This document shows positions 55,001-64,000 of a DNA stretch of 64,000 nucleotides, in pieces. A model generated the notes under the pieces. It was not told where the DNA came from. It did not search any database and was given only the letters and a program-made list of their open reading frames with translations. The stretch is from Cliona cf. orientalis (taxonomy: Eukaryota > Porifera > Demospongiae > Clionaida > Clionaidae): assembly GCA_963930775.1 (NCBI GenBank), contig OZ005692.1:6992135-7056134 (forward strand), read 5' to 3'. A program made the translations under genes and the position numbers. The number at the start of each line of letters is the position of its first letter. Position 1 is the first letter of the stretch.

Positions 55001-58000
55001 CTGGTCAGGGCCTTGACATAGAATTATTGTGATGAGATTTGAGAGAAAAATGATAGTGCCATACTATGATTATTTAAACTTACTTGATATGCTGAAGTTT
55101 TGGGAGCCACTGCAACATTTCTCCTAAGGCTGCACAGGCAGATACATTAAGAAAAGAACATCGATGGCTTCCACCACTGAAGCTGTATCGATAGTATGGA
55201 TGTGATCGGTAAACATGTATATAGAGCTATGCAGTTCACAATATATTATTACAGCAAACTTAAGATAATGAAGCACTATTATATTAATACTACAAAATCC
55301 TCGGCACAAGTGCATCCAATGTTATTACTGCAAGTTGTTCACATCTCCCAGCCCATTAAACAATAAACAGCAATTAATATATGTTACCAGTTCTCAACAT
55401 ACGTGAGTCTCTCAAGTTGAGGGTAATGCTTCAATGCTTTGATTATACGTTGAGCTTCAGAAACACTATTAACACTATCACAAAGACTGTATACAAAGAA
55501 AAATTGAAAAAGTGTCTGTTGTACAGCTTTAGATCTCTGGTCATCACACCATAATAATAATAATCATAGTATAACCTTATCTCCAGATCAATCTGTTAAA
55601 CAGCCCAAACTACAGCTTTATGCTTGTGGGGTACAATTTTCACTATTTTCATGGACAAGTGGAAACAACTGCATGCCAGTGATTGATTTACCCTATACAT
55701 ATGCGTGCAGAATACAGTAATCAGTTTCAAGCATTTTAGCAGTGCTCCCCCATGGCCATTTTTCCAAATAATATTATTAAGTAATCCATTAAACTCACAA
55801 GAGTTCCTTTAGCATCGGCCAGTATTTACCAAGTCCACTATATAATGTTCCTTGCACCCTATCAAACCTACATAACCACACAATGTGGAAATTAAAACGC
55901 ACTTAATAAATCACATACTATATATAATATTGTATATGTATGCAGTATCGTTATATATGTCCTCAATAGTAATTTACTCATTAGGTAATTATGAGTAATT
56001 ATGATGAAACCTATGGCATAATCTATGACTCAGAGGTAATTATGAGAAAATTCAGGGCCTCGACGGAGCCTTTCTGAGACTTGAAATTCAGTGAATATGT
56101 AGAGTATCTTGCGTGTGTATCCAGCGAATACCTTATAAGCAGCGACGGCCGAACTTCATGCGTTCTCTAGCCTGACGTAATCCCGTGGATATATATAGAT
56201 AGCTCTGCACTATATTATATAGCACGCACCATGAGCAGCGTGCCGCCAGACCGATCTAGCCATACTGCACTGTTGAATTCTTCTCAGCTTTGAAAATTTT
56301 CACTATTGAGGTCGAGAGCCACTCTCAGACTCCTGATGATCCAAGTCTAGTCTCTGGCTGAGGCGACGGCATCGTACTGTAATGTGAACCCACTATATTG
56401 ACGACCTTTACCACACGCATACACCATTTCCACTATGCAGCTACTGAGGTGGTCAAGTTTTCATAGAAGAACATACCATAGCATTGCATGCACTTCATGA
56501 ACACTTTATGGGACTGGCCTGCATTTGCAGGTATCGGATACATGCACAACTCTACTATGAATTTATCTGGGAGCATGTATGTAATCTGAGATGTAATCCA
56601 GTGCTTACATAGGTCCCACTATAGACATACCTGAGTACTTGAAGGTTAATAAAATTCCCGAATTTGCCATCTGATTTAAATTGACATTCAACAAGCCTGC
56701 AATGAAAAAAATAATGCCAATACTAGTACAATATTAGCCTACACATGCAACTCACTCTAAGTGGACTAAGTTTGAAGTAGAAACAGTATTCAGGACATCT
56801 AACAGTGGAATAAAATGCTCCCGCCGCTGCTTATAGCCTCTGCATATATGGAACAAGATATTATATATTATGCATGTATGCATAAGAATAATTACTATAA
56901 ATACATGTACATGTACATGGATGCAACTACATGTCCGTAGTTGGTACATTACACACCTGAATGTCAGAGAAAGTCGACAATTATCAATTCCCTGTAAGAG
57001 AGTTGTAGCATCCTCCTTACTAAGGTTACACACATTATTAATAAATGATAAATGAATATCTTTGCATTTTGAACACTTCAAGAGACGAATGATACAATCC
57101 ATATCAGTAGACATGAGTCTAAGGTCTGAAAATATGAGCTTATTTCTATAAAAATCAATGATATGAGAACAGGCAAGGTCACTCTGTGACTCAATAGCAC
57201 AAAGCATAGACAAATACCAACTATCATCTATTTCACTTCTAACCTCCATTATAAGATTGAAAAGACTGGCAGTGGTGCTTCTGGAATAATCGAGTGTTCC
57301 AAACAAGAAGCGCAACGTTACAAAAAGACTTGGGTTTTTACCATGTTCTCTGATAATGTCCTTTTGCTCTGGAGTACTAAGCAGAGAAATGTAGACGGCT
57401 GATAAGTACTCTTGTAGAGTCAAGTGCAGAAAGGTGTAACTCTTATCATGTCCAAACAGAACAAAGTATTTATCCATTACTACCAGACCAGGACCACTAA
57501 TTTCATCGCCTGTCCCTTCAAACATGGAAATATTACGAAGTTCCGAGTATTGAAAAACCTGCCGTGAATCTACTGTGGCAGTAAATGCTAGCTTGCTGAT
57601 CTTATGAAGAAGTTCCTTATCTTGTGGTGAAAGATGGCTAAATGAAGAAATCTGTAGTGGTGTGCTGCCAGACTTCTTACAAGTGTATCGAACAAAAGAA
57701 GATAGAGTAAAAGCACGAAAGAATTCCGTTTCTGTCTCGGGCAGCATATTTTCATCAAGGTACACAAGCATGGCACAGTGGAGCGGAAGGTAACATATAT
57801 TCATCAGATTAGGATGCTGCTCTAAGTGCTCCACCAGCTTCTTTGCCTTCTCACGACTATCTTCAAAATAGCTGTAAATATATTCTCGGATTTGCTCTTC
57901 CATAAATCCGACAACTTCAATCCATCTATTTGCTATTCGGCGAAAAGGCTGTGTAGCTGCTGGACGGGATGATACTATCACTATTGATTCTGGAAAGACA

Positions 58001-61000
58001 TACTTAGCTATGAGTCTGTAAACGAAGTTTTCTTCATTTACTCCTGGTGCATATTCGTCAAAACCATCCAATATAAACACCACATCTTCACCGAGGGTCC
58101 CCTCAATGTACGATGTCAAGCCACAAATGTCTTTAGGTGATAGAGTTCTACAAGCAACACGGATCAGATCACATAACTCGATATCCCTCTTTCTGCCAAG
58201 ACGTCGCAGTTGAACAAGAAACACAAGCTTAGATTGGAAGAGGTCACCTTTAGCCCACTCGCAAGAAATTTTGATCATCAGGGTGGTCTTACCGCTTCCC
58301 GGTCTACCTTCAAATAAAATGAATGATCTAAACACCATTCCATCAAACACATTCTTAACATCAATGCTCGTTTTATCACCATACACTTCATCAATCTTTC
58401 CATACACAGTTTTCAGATCGATATGGCGAGCTTCCTTCCTCTGGCTCACTAATGATAGCTGAACAAACTGACTAGCTTTGAGAGAAGGCCAAGTGAGCGA
58501 TAATGAATCATCTGCCAAGTAAAAGTCCACAAGTAATTTACGCCAACATTTATAGTTTTTGGGAAAGTTTGATGACTGATCTTGTGAATTTGTTGGAAGA
58601 GATACTGCTAGTTTCTGACGTTTTGAAGGAGAAACTACTGTACCTACAGTTATTGTAAAAGTGGCAGTTAAATAAGAGATTCCATGAATATCACGATATA
58701 TCAACTATTGAGATGATGTACGTATGTACTGCGGCAATTGTACATATTATGTACATCCAAGTAAATAATTATTAACCCTTGGCGCATGCGCTGCAGGGTT
58801 GCGGTAGTCATGCTATGTGTGTGTGTGTCCGTTTGTCTATCGTCTGCCTGTTACCACAAAATTAGGTGCCTACCTTGTTTTTATGTCGCAAACAAAGTTT
58901 TATAGGGTTCTTTATGGTGTTTTCAATGTTTTTACCATTTGGCTTTCCCTAAAAATGTTTCGTTCAAGAATTATGGCGCCATTTGCCGGCCACCGTTGCC
59001 TTCCTCGCTGCTTTCAATGGCCAAACGAGACAACGATGGCTTCTTTTCAACTTGAAAAGTATATAATATGGTTGGTTATAGATCCAACAACACGACTGGT
59101 TCATCACTGATTGTCATACACTGGCAGAGAAGCTTGTTGGCTATCGCTGCATGCTACAAAATGCTGACACAGCATTGCACACGTGATGCTACTGGACATT
59201 ACACAATCGCGTACAATGTGCACTCTTGTAGATACTCTGACATTGTGCTAGGAAGCCTATAGGATCCATGTAAGCATCTTGCAGACAGGCAGTACTGCTC
59301 AGTGCTTGTGCGCTGAGGGTTTTGCACTATATTGCTTCATTACATCAAGCAAAGATCATCTTTTAATACTATTTCCATGCATGGCAACCTTATTCCCTAT
59401 TAAGATCAAATGATGTATTCCGTGTTGTCATGTCACGTGATTTCTACTTTCAATGATACAATAAAAATGATAATCTTACCTTCGTGTTCACGAGCTAGTT
59501 TCTTAAATACGCGCTTATCGATCAATGCTACACCCTTAAGTAGCGTTCTCCAGGAAGGCATGCCAAATTTCTCTTTGTTATATTTCTGTTCTATCCATTG
59601 GCCCAGAGCGTCGTTCAAGCAGCCAGTGTCATCGCTGGGGTGGTTCTTCTTGATGCTTTCAATACGATTTCTGGGTAGGCCTAGAAAAGCACTCAGCTCC
59701 TCCCACTTATAGGACAGCGAGTTACATTCAGTGACGATAATGTTCCAGTCATCTTCCTCTGAATGAAACAATAATGAGAATAACTTTACTTACGTTTCTA
59801 TATTTACATGCACATGTATACACATGCATGCACACACACACACACAAGTGCATACATGTACTGGCATGTACATGTGTACATGCCATAGTAGTAGCTACAA
59901 TATACATGGTTGAGTGTAATAAATGCCATGTACATGTAATTAATTTGTTTGCCCACGACCCCTCTTTCATCACCAATACACTGTAGCTGACAATGTGCCT
60001 ACAATGCAGTGTCTTATACCAGAGGAGGTTGGACATTGTCCTATACATAATGAAGGAATTTTTGGAATTAGGGAATGAAACTTTGCCAGCAAGTCTATGT
60101 TGACAAATAATGTCAGAGCCCAACTGAAGCCCCGTGAGGAAATCAACCATGGAGTACTTATGAACTGTTTTATGTACAATGGAATGCAATTAAGCGACAA
60201 AGTATAGTGCAAATATGTACTCCACTATATAGGTAACACTGTTTTGATGATCTTAACAGGCTAAGATGTAATATTTCATCAGTATGGAGTCACTGGCAAA
60301 GTTATTACCCCTCAATTCAAAGATTTTTGTCTTTAGGTATTGAACTATGCATGTCCAACCTCCTCTGGTCTTATACCGTACAGCCGGAAATATTGGCGGG
60401 AATTAAATTTGGCGGTTGAGCCCAAAATTGCTATTGGAAGAATATTGGTGGATTTAAATTTGGCGGTTCGGTACGGGATCGCCATACGTACATTGTATAT
60501 ATGTGAGTAGGAAATTTTGGCGGATTTTAATTTGGCGGTTGTAATAAGACCGCTAAACCGCCAAATTTAATTCCCCGCCAAATTTTACGGCTATACGGTA
60601 GTTGCTATGCTCTAGTTCCTTCTCTGCCTAGTCCCTACATGCACTCTGCGAGCATTAATGCACTTATATATAGGATGAATGTCCAGTGCAAGGCCCAGGT
60701 GGGAATGGAACTCACAAAATTAATGTATAGGGGAATTGGAGGGCACGCCAGAAGGCCTTCAACAAAGGTGAAAAAGGAACGAGTATATATGAGAATATGA
60801 GGGAGAGGGCATTATTTTGTTAATGTGTATTAATACATAACCAGGGATCAGAGGCATGCTTCCCCACGAAATTTTGTAGTTGCTGGTGCATTCTCAGGTA
60901 CTAATAACTTGTTAAAATTCTGCCTAGTATGAACGCAATAGGTAGTGGGTCATAAATAATTTTGTATGAAACTATGTTTCTGTTTTTGGGGAGGGGGGAG

Positions 61001-62180
61001 GGAGGGAGGGGTGGAGGAATTGTCCCATAATTGTGTTGGCCCATAGGAGGCTTGGTCAATATTCCTATCAGTATAATATTATACAACTTGTAAGCCATTA
61101 GATGTATAATTTAGTGCAAATTAGCATTGATTTAACATTATTCTGCTATGATTCAGTGAGCAGGATCTACACAATCCTACTAGGGGTACATTGGGATTAG
61201 TCTTGTGGAGCCAGATCCTTATGCGGGGGGAGAGGGTCTGGTGACTTGCTATACACGGAGTTGTTCCGGTGCTCTGTACAGAGCGGCACCAATCAGATTG
61301 CAGCTTCACTGCGTTACCATAGTCACGCACCTCCACAATAATCGTGCATTGTCATTAAACATTGCACGCCCTTTGAAGTGATAGGCAAGCGTGTGCTGCG
61401 CAATATTAACTTAACATGACATCATGTAAAATGGCAAATTATTGCATTCCAGCAGACAACTCCGTGTATAGCAAGTCACCAGACCCTCTCCCCCCCCCCC
61501 CCCCCCCCCCCCCCCCGCCTAAGGATCTGGCTCCGAGAGACTACATTGGGATTGCCATTCACATGCACTGGGCATTATTAGTCTGTGATGTGCCTGATCT
61601 CCACAAGAAAAGCAGGCCTTTACAGAAATGGCTTACTGAGCCATTGAGAGGGTCAGCAACCACCATAAAGAGCTAGCAAAAATTATATCACTGCGGTGGG
61701 GACAATTTTTAGGTTAGATTTGAAACACTCACCAAATGTAGAGGTATCAACTTTGGATAAAATATCTTCAACTTCTGTAGATGGTAGTTGGTAGGATAGA
61801 ATGTCAATATCACTGATACATAAAAATCGTTGAGACCTGAGTGGAACCCCAAAAATTCAAGACCCTGAATTGAGGATACCTCCCTTATTAAATCAGGACA
61901 CCAAGTATCGTGGTTGTCCTAGGCTACATAGAGAACTTGAGTGTACAAAAAAACTATCCCTGAAATGTGGACACCTCTTTTAATCAGAACACTTAAACTT
62001 GACTGTCCCAAGGGGGAGTAGAGGGGCTCCACTGGTACACGTACATGTACTAAGCTACAGTGCAGCACATTCACCTTGGTCCAAAGGCCCAGGGTTCACT
62101 TCAACATCACCAGAACAGATTAGAAGTAGTTGTAAGATAACCAAAAGGAAAGAAAGCACAGAACTCGATGTTGTAGCCAT
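52089..62180 (-). CDS. NLR-type receptor: 2A-like leader, death domain, NACHT, LRRs
   Basis: Thirteen exons on the minus strand: 62180-62075 (leader), 61774-61733, 59758-59480 (death domain), 58643-56957 (NACHT), 56839-56756, 56696-56631, 55867-55799, 55486-55403, 55182-55084, 53978-53892, 52843-52757, 52695-52603 and a last exon from 52222. All junctions are in phase up to the last exon; the total is about 936 aa or more. The leader ends in the 2A-like motif GDVEVNPGP. NACHT has Walker A GRPGSGKTTL and Walker B VVFILDGFDEY. Each LRR exon encodes about one repeat and ends in phase 2 (for example NLYQNCISDAGIKSLLQHLF). The protein is a predicted innate sensor. The last exon has two readings, a nine-residue tail or a 44-codon frame that needs a different phase. 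Confidence 0.8.
53087..53572. mobile_element. MITE, TACCGTACTCGCTCTA type
   Basis: TACCGTACTCGCTCTATTAA and TAATTAGAGCGAGTACGGTA form the ends with TA edges. It lies in an NLR intron. The frames 52973-53373 overlap it and are rejected. Confidence 0.8.
54164..54353. mobile_element. compound hairpin repeat, second copy
   Basis: This is the inverted counterpart of 33803-33971. The TTTGTTGGTAGTTG/CAACTACCAACAAA segment comes first and then the ATGCACCCCAATTAC hairpin. It lies in an NLR intron. Confidence 0.75.
55960..56470 (-). mobile_element. third copy of the 35908/38512 repeat family
   Basis: It shares TAATTATGATGAAACCTATG, GAGCCTTTCTGAGACTTGAA and GTATCCAGCGAATACCTTAT with the other copies in the same order, but the open frame found there is interrupted. 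It lies in the NLR intron between the first and second LRR-region exons. Confidence 0.7.
56957..58643 (-). other. NLR NACHT exon
   Basis: One 1687-nt exon encodes the linker, NACHT ATPase and helical domains. Walker A is GRPGSGKTTLMIKIS, Walker B is VVFILDGFDEYAPG, and SRPAA is at the sensor position, followed by winged-helix-like sequence (FTFLHLTLQEYL-type, here SYTFLHLTLQEYLSAVYIS). It opens with a Lys/Arg-rich patch (SPSKRQKLA). No key NACHT residue is visibly lost. Confidence 0.9.
59480..59758 (-). other. NLR death-domain exon
   Basis: A single 279-nt exon, phase 1-1, encodes about 93 residues with a death-domain pattern: YKWEELSAFLGLPRNRIESI, then LGQWIEQ, PSWRTLLKGVALI and KKLAREHE. 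Donor GAAG|GTAAGA and acceptor TTCATTCAG are good. It precedes the NACHT exon. Confidence 0.75.
60020..60367. mobile_element. CAGAGGAGG-terminus element with 9-bp target duplication
   Basis: The ends are CAGAGGAGGTTGGACAT and ATGTCCAACCTCCTCTG. GTCTTATAC flanks both sides (60011-60019 and 60368-60376). The terminal ~15 bases match the element nested at 1311-1687; the interiors differ. It lies in the NLR intron between exons 2 and 3. Confidence 0.8.
60374..60600. mobile_element. MITE, TACCGTACAGCCGG type
   Basis: TACCGTACAGCCGGAAATAT and AATTTTACGGCTATACGGTA form the ends. Inner arms carry TTGGCGG and CCGCCAA repeats. Its left end overlaps the right target duplication of the preceding element, so the two insertions abut. 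Fragments of the TTGGCGG motif recur at 38100-38150 and 39340-39370. Confidence 0.8.
61195..61560. mobile_element. foldback around a poly(C) run
   Basis: GGAGCCAGATCCTTATGCGG and GTCTGGTGACTTGCTATACA on the left are mirrored by TGTATAGCAAGTCACCAGAC and CCTAAGGATCTGGCTCCGAG on the right. A 27-base C run (61490-61516) interrupts the right arm. The frame 61416-61676 is produced by this repeat. Confidence 0.7.
62075..62180 (-). other. NLR exon 1: signal-like peptide with 2A-like motif
   Basis: The exon encodes MATTSSSVLSFLLVILQLLL, then ICSGDVEVNPGP and a three-residue tail before a G|GTGAAT donor. DVEVNPGP (62108-62085) fits the 2A consensus D-[VI]-E-x-N-P-G-P, at which ribosomes release the upstream peptide at Gly and resume at Pro. 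The upstream hydrophobic stretch fits a signal peptide. 2A-like signal sequences of this kind have been described at the start of NLRs in sea urchin; activity here is inferred. Confidence 0.8.
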
Positions 62181-62540
62181 TTTTGAAAGACCACGAATGA
62201 GACACGCCCATCCGCTCTTGTTTGATGTACGCATGTAATTTGAAGTTCAAAGTGCGTTCCATTTAACACTTATCTATGCACGACCCTGTACCCAATACGA
62301 TCACGGCAGGTTATGTATGTATCGGTAAAGGTCGTCAACAGCGCTAAATACATGTAATAGCTGTGCAGATATATAGCTGCATGAGGATGCAAGCAACACG
62401 TGCGGGATATAATATGTGTGCTCTAAATTGTTGGAGTTGTAGATAGATCTAGTTACCCTGCCATGTATTCAGAGTGGCACAAATAGCTATAATGGTCGAA
62501 TGCCAGACTCAGTTTACGTTGGACTCAACTGTCATGCTGT
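62181..62540. promoter_or_regulatory. upstream region of the NLR gene
   Basis: This is the sequence immediately 5' of the NLR start codon (read on minus). It holds no exon that I can see and should contain the promoter. An intact LTR element begins shortly beyond it. Confidence 0.35.
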
Positions 62541-62977
62541 CATACTGTTGTTATGGCGACGAGGCGGCTAGAGTAGCTTATGCACCTCAGAGACAATTGA
62601 CCATAACTAAGGCCAAAAGGCCAAAGATTATTAGCTAGCTATATAGGCCCCTTATTCTATCACCCATTGACATCGTCACTTGAATATTTGTCCCAGACAC
62701 TCTCCTTCAAGAAATCCTGGCATTGGCTCAATCATATTACTATAGTACCGTTACATTATCCCTTGTGTAAGAACATTAATGAACTCCTTGAACTATGACC
62801 TATTGAACTTATTCTAGTTAACTATGTGATTGTGTAGTTGTCTATTTCGTGTCATAGTGGCAGTATTATTATTGAGTTATAGCCGTTTGATATTATTATC
62901 TATTCAGTTTATTCGTGAGATCGAGACTCCTACGATCGTCTGCAATCCCCTCTAATCGGCTGGACCGGTCTCTTACA
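62540..62977 (+). mobile_element. probable 5' LTR and primer-binding site
   Basis: The LTR right edge is inferred from ...TCTTACA followed directly by TGGCACTGCGAAC (62978-62990), a TGG-initial stretch of the kind that pairs with a tRNA 3' end. The left edge is uncertain because the second LTR is outside the window. Confidence 0.45.
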
Positions 62978-63016
62978 TGGCACTGCGAACAGCTGCTCTC
63001 TAATTAGAAATCGAAC

Positions 63017-64000
63017 ATGGCCTACGTATTCCGAACCGGCGACCTACCGAAGCTAGACATCGATACCGATCGAGGAACCGACTTCAACGCATGGCACCAG
63101 CAGTGGCTGGCCTACAGATCTCTCTCTGGTCTTAGCGGTGAATCCCCAGCCAAACAAGTACAGGCTTTGCAACTCTGCCTTTCCAGGGAAACCCTAAAAA
63201 TCGTTGACAACCTAGGACTGACGACCGCTCAAAAGAAAGATCAAGCTCAGACCATCGCAGCCCTGAAGTCCTATGTCGACGGACAAGTCAATGAATCCAT
63301 TGAACGACGCAACCTCCGTCAAAGAGCTCAGCACGTCGGTGAGACATTCGACGATTATCTTGTAAGTCTTCGCGAACTCGCTAAAACCTGCAACTTTTGT
63401 AACAATGACTGCCTCCAGAAAGCAATCCGAGACCAGATTATTGAAGGACTTCAGGATGGGGAAATAATTCAGGAGTTGCTTCAAGTGAAGGACCTCACTC
63501 TCGAGCAAGCGATCTCCAAGTGCCGCGCTCTCGAGTCTGCCAAGAAATCGAGACAGCACATACAACCAACACCTGCCATTAATGCCGTCCGACCACCACC
63601 TCCAACCAACCCGACCAAAACATGCCCAGGCTGTGGAAGCAACCTACACGTTGGAGGTAGAAAGAGTTGTCCCGCTTTTAACCAAACGTGTCGCAACTGC
63701 GGGAAAGTCGGCCATTTTGGGAGAGTTTGCCGCCAAAAACTCATGACAAAGCCCATTCCTCAAACCAACCCCCCACAAACCGGCTCTCTAAGCATCCCAC
63801 CGGACCACTCCTCACAAGCCACCTTATCCAACCTAGGCAACGCCCCCTTCGTCCCAGCTCCACGAATCAACATCCTAGCAACCACACCGTACGGCCAAGC
63901 CTATGTCGAAGTCCTACCAGACTCAGGAGCCGACATTTGCGCCGCAGGCCCCCTGTTCGTCCAAACCCTTGGCGAATGCCTCGACAATCTCGCCCATTCA
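63017..64000 (+). CDS. LTR retrotransposon gag and start of protease, cut by window edge
   Basis: One frame is open from ATG 63017 to the last base (328 codons). Residues ~1-190 are a capsid-like helical region (DFNAWHQQWLAYRSLSGL near the start). CPGCGSNLHVGGRKSC and the zinc knuckle CRNCGKVGHFGRVC follow at about residues 205-240. DSGAD near residue 300 is the aspartic-protease active site, with gag and protease in one frame. The pattern suits a Ty3/gypsy-type element. The frame is intact and clearly richer in C at third positions than the host genes, which suggests a recent insertion. Confidence 0.85.
   Translation, partial: MAYVFRTGDLPKLDIDTDRGTDFNAWHQQWLAYRSLSGLSGESPAKQVQALQLCLSRETLKIVDNLGLTTAQKKDQAQTIAALKSYVDGQVNESIERRNLRQRAQHVGETFDDYLVSLRELAKTCNFCNNDCLQKAIRDQIIEGLQDGEIIQELLQVKDLTLEQAISKCRALESAKKSRQHIQPTPAINAVRPPPPTNPTKTCPGCGSNLHVGGRKSCPAFNQTCRNCGKVGHFGRVCRQKLMTKPIPQTNPPQTGSLSIPPDHSSQATLSNLGNAPFVPAPRINILATTPYGQAYVEVLPDSGADICAAGPLFVQTLGECLDNLAHS

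Noticed and set aside
59749-60212. Minus-strand frames upstream of the NLR death domain
   Set aside because: They lie in an intron, overlap the 60020-60367 element and are skipped by the phase-consistent splice from 61733 to 59758.
63212-63756. Minus-strand frames at the right end
   Set aside because: Shadows of the uninterrupted gag frame on the plus strand.

Overview
The window looks like a compact, AT-rich, intron-dense metazoan genome, most likely a demosponge. Nothing here fixes the species. The reasons are small exons joined by short GT-AG introns, arrays of death domains, an NLR gene with an N-terminal 2A-like signal sequence, TKL kinases fused to Kelch repeats, and abundant small foldback and MITE elements. 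All gene models below were spliced by eye: I chose GT/AG sites, checked that the phase was kept at each junction, and read the protein. No search or alignment was run.

Layout. 1-12.9 kb: a 2 kb foldback element, a small three-exon minus-strand gene (3457-5207), a 5' kinase fragment, simple repeats and a decayed LINE (about 8.5-11.3 kb). 13.0-28.8 kb (+): a chain of 45 phase-compatible exons that can encode one protein of about 2190 aa: transmembrane modules, a death domain and a FYVE finger, then six more death domains with further transmembrane modules, a coiled coil, four WW domains and a WWP/ITCH-type HECT domain whose catalytic cysteine position reads His. 29.2-33.6 kb: two head-to-head TKL-type genes, a minus-strand kinase-Kelch fusion with intact catalytic motifs and a plus-strand pseudokinase. 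35.7-39.8 kb (+): four exons encoding the C-terminal part of an unidentified protein. 41.1-51.1 kb (+): a secreted Cys-rich protein with IGFBP-like, Kazal-like and sushi-like modules. 52.1-62.2 kb (-): a 13-exon NLR gene (2A-like leader, death domain, NACHT, LRRs). 62.5-64.0 kb (+): the 5' end of an LTR retrotransposon (gag, start of protease), cut by the window edge.

Functional theme: the long HECT/death-domain gene, the two kinases and the NLR all have architectures typical of cytoplasmic or membrane-proximal signalling and innate sensing. Death domains occur in the long gene and in the NLR. Physical clustering does not prove that they act together.

Mobile DNA: introns and spacers hold several families of small non-autonomous elements. 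Six different elements begin and end with TACCGTA/TACGGTA-type termini. Three others begin with CAGRGG-like termini and show 7-9 bp target duplications. Long poly(G)/poly(C) runs recur.
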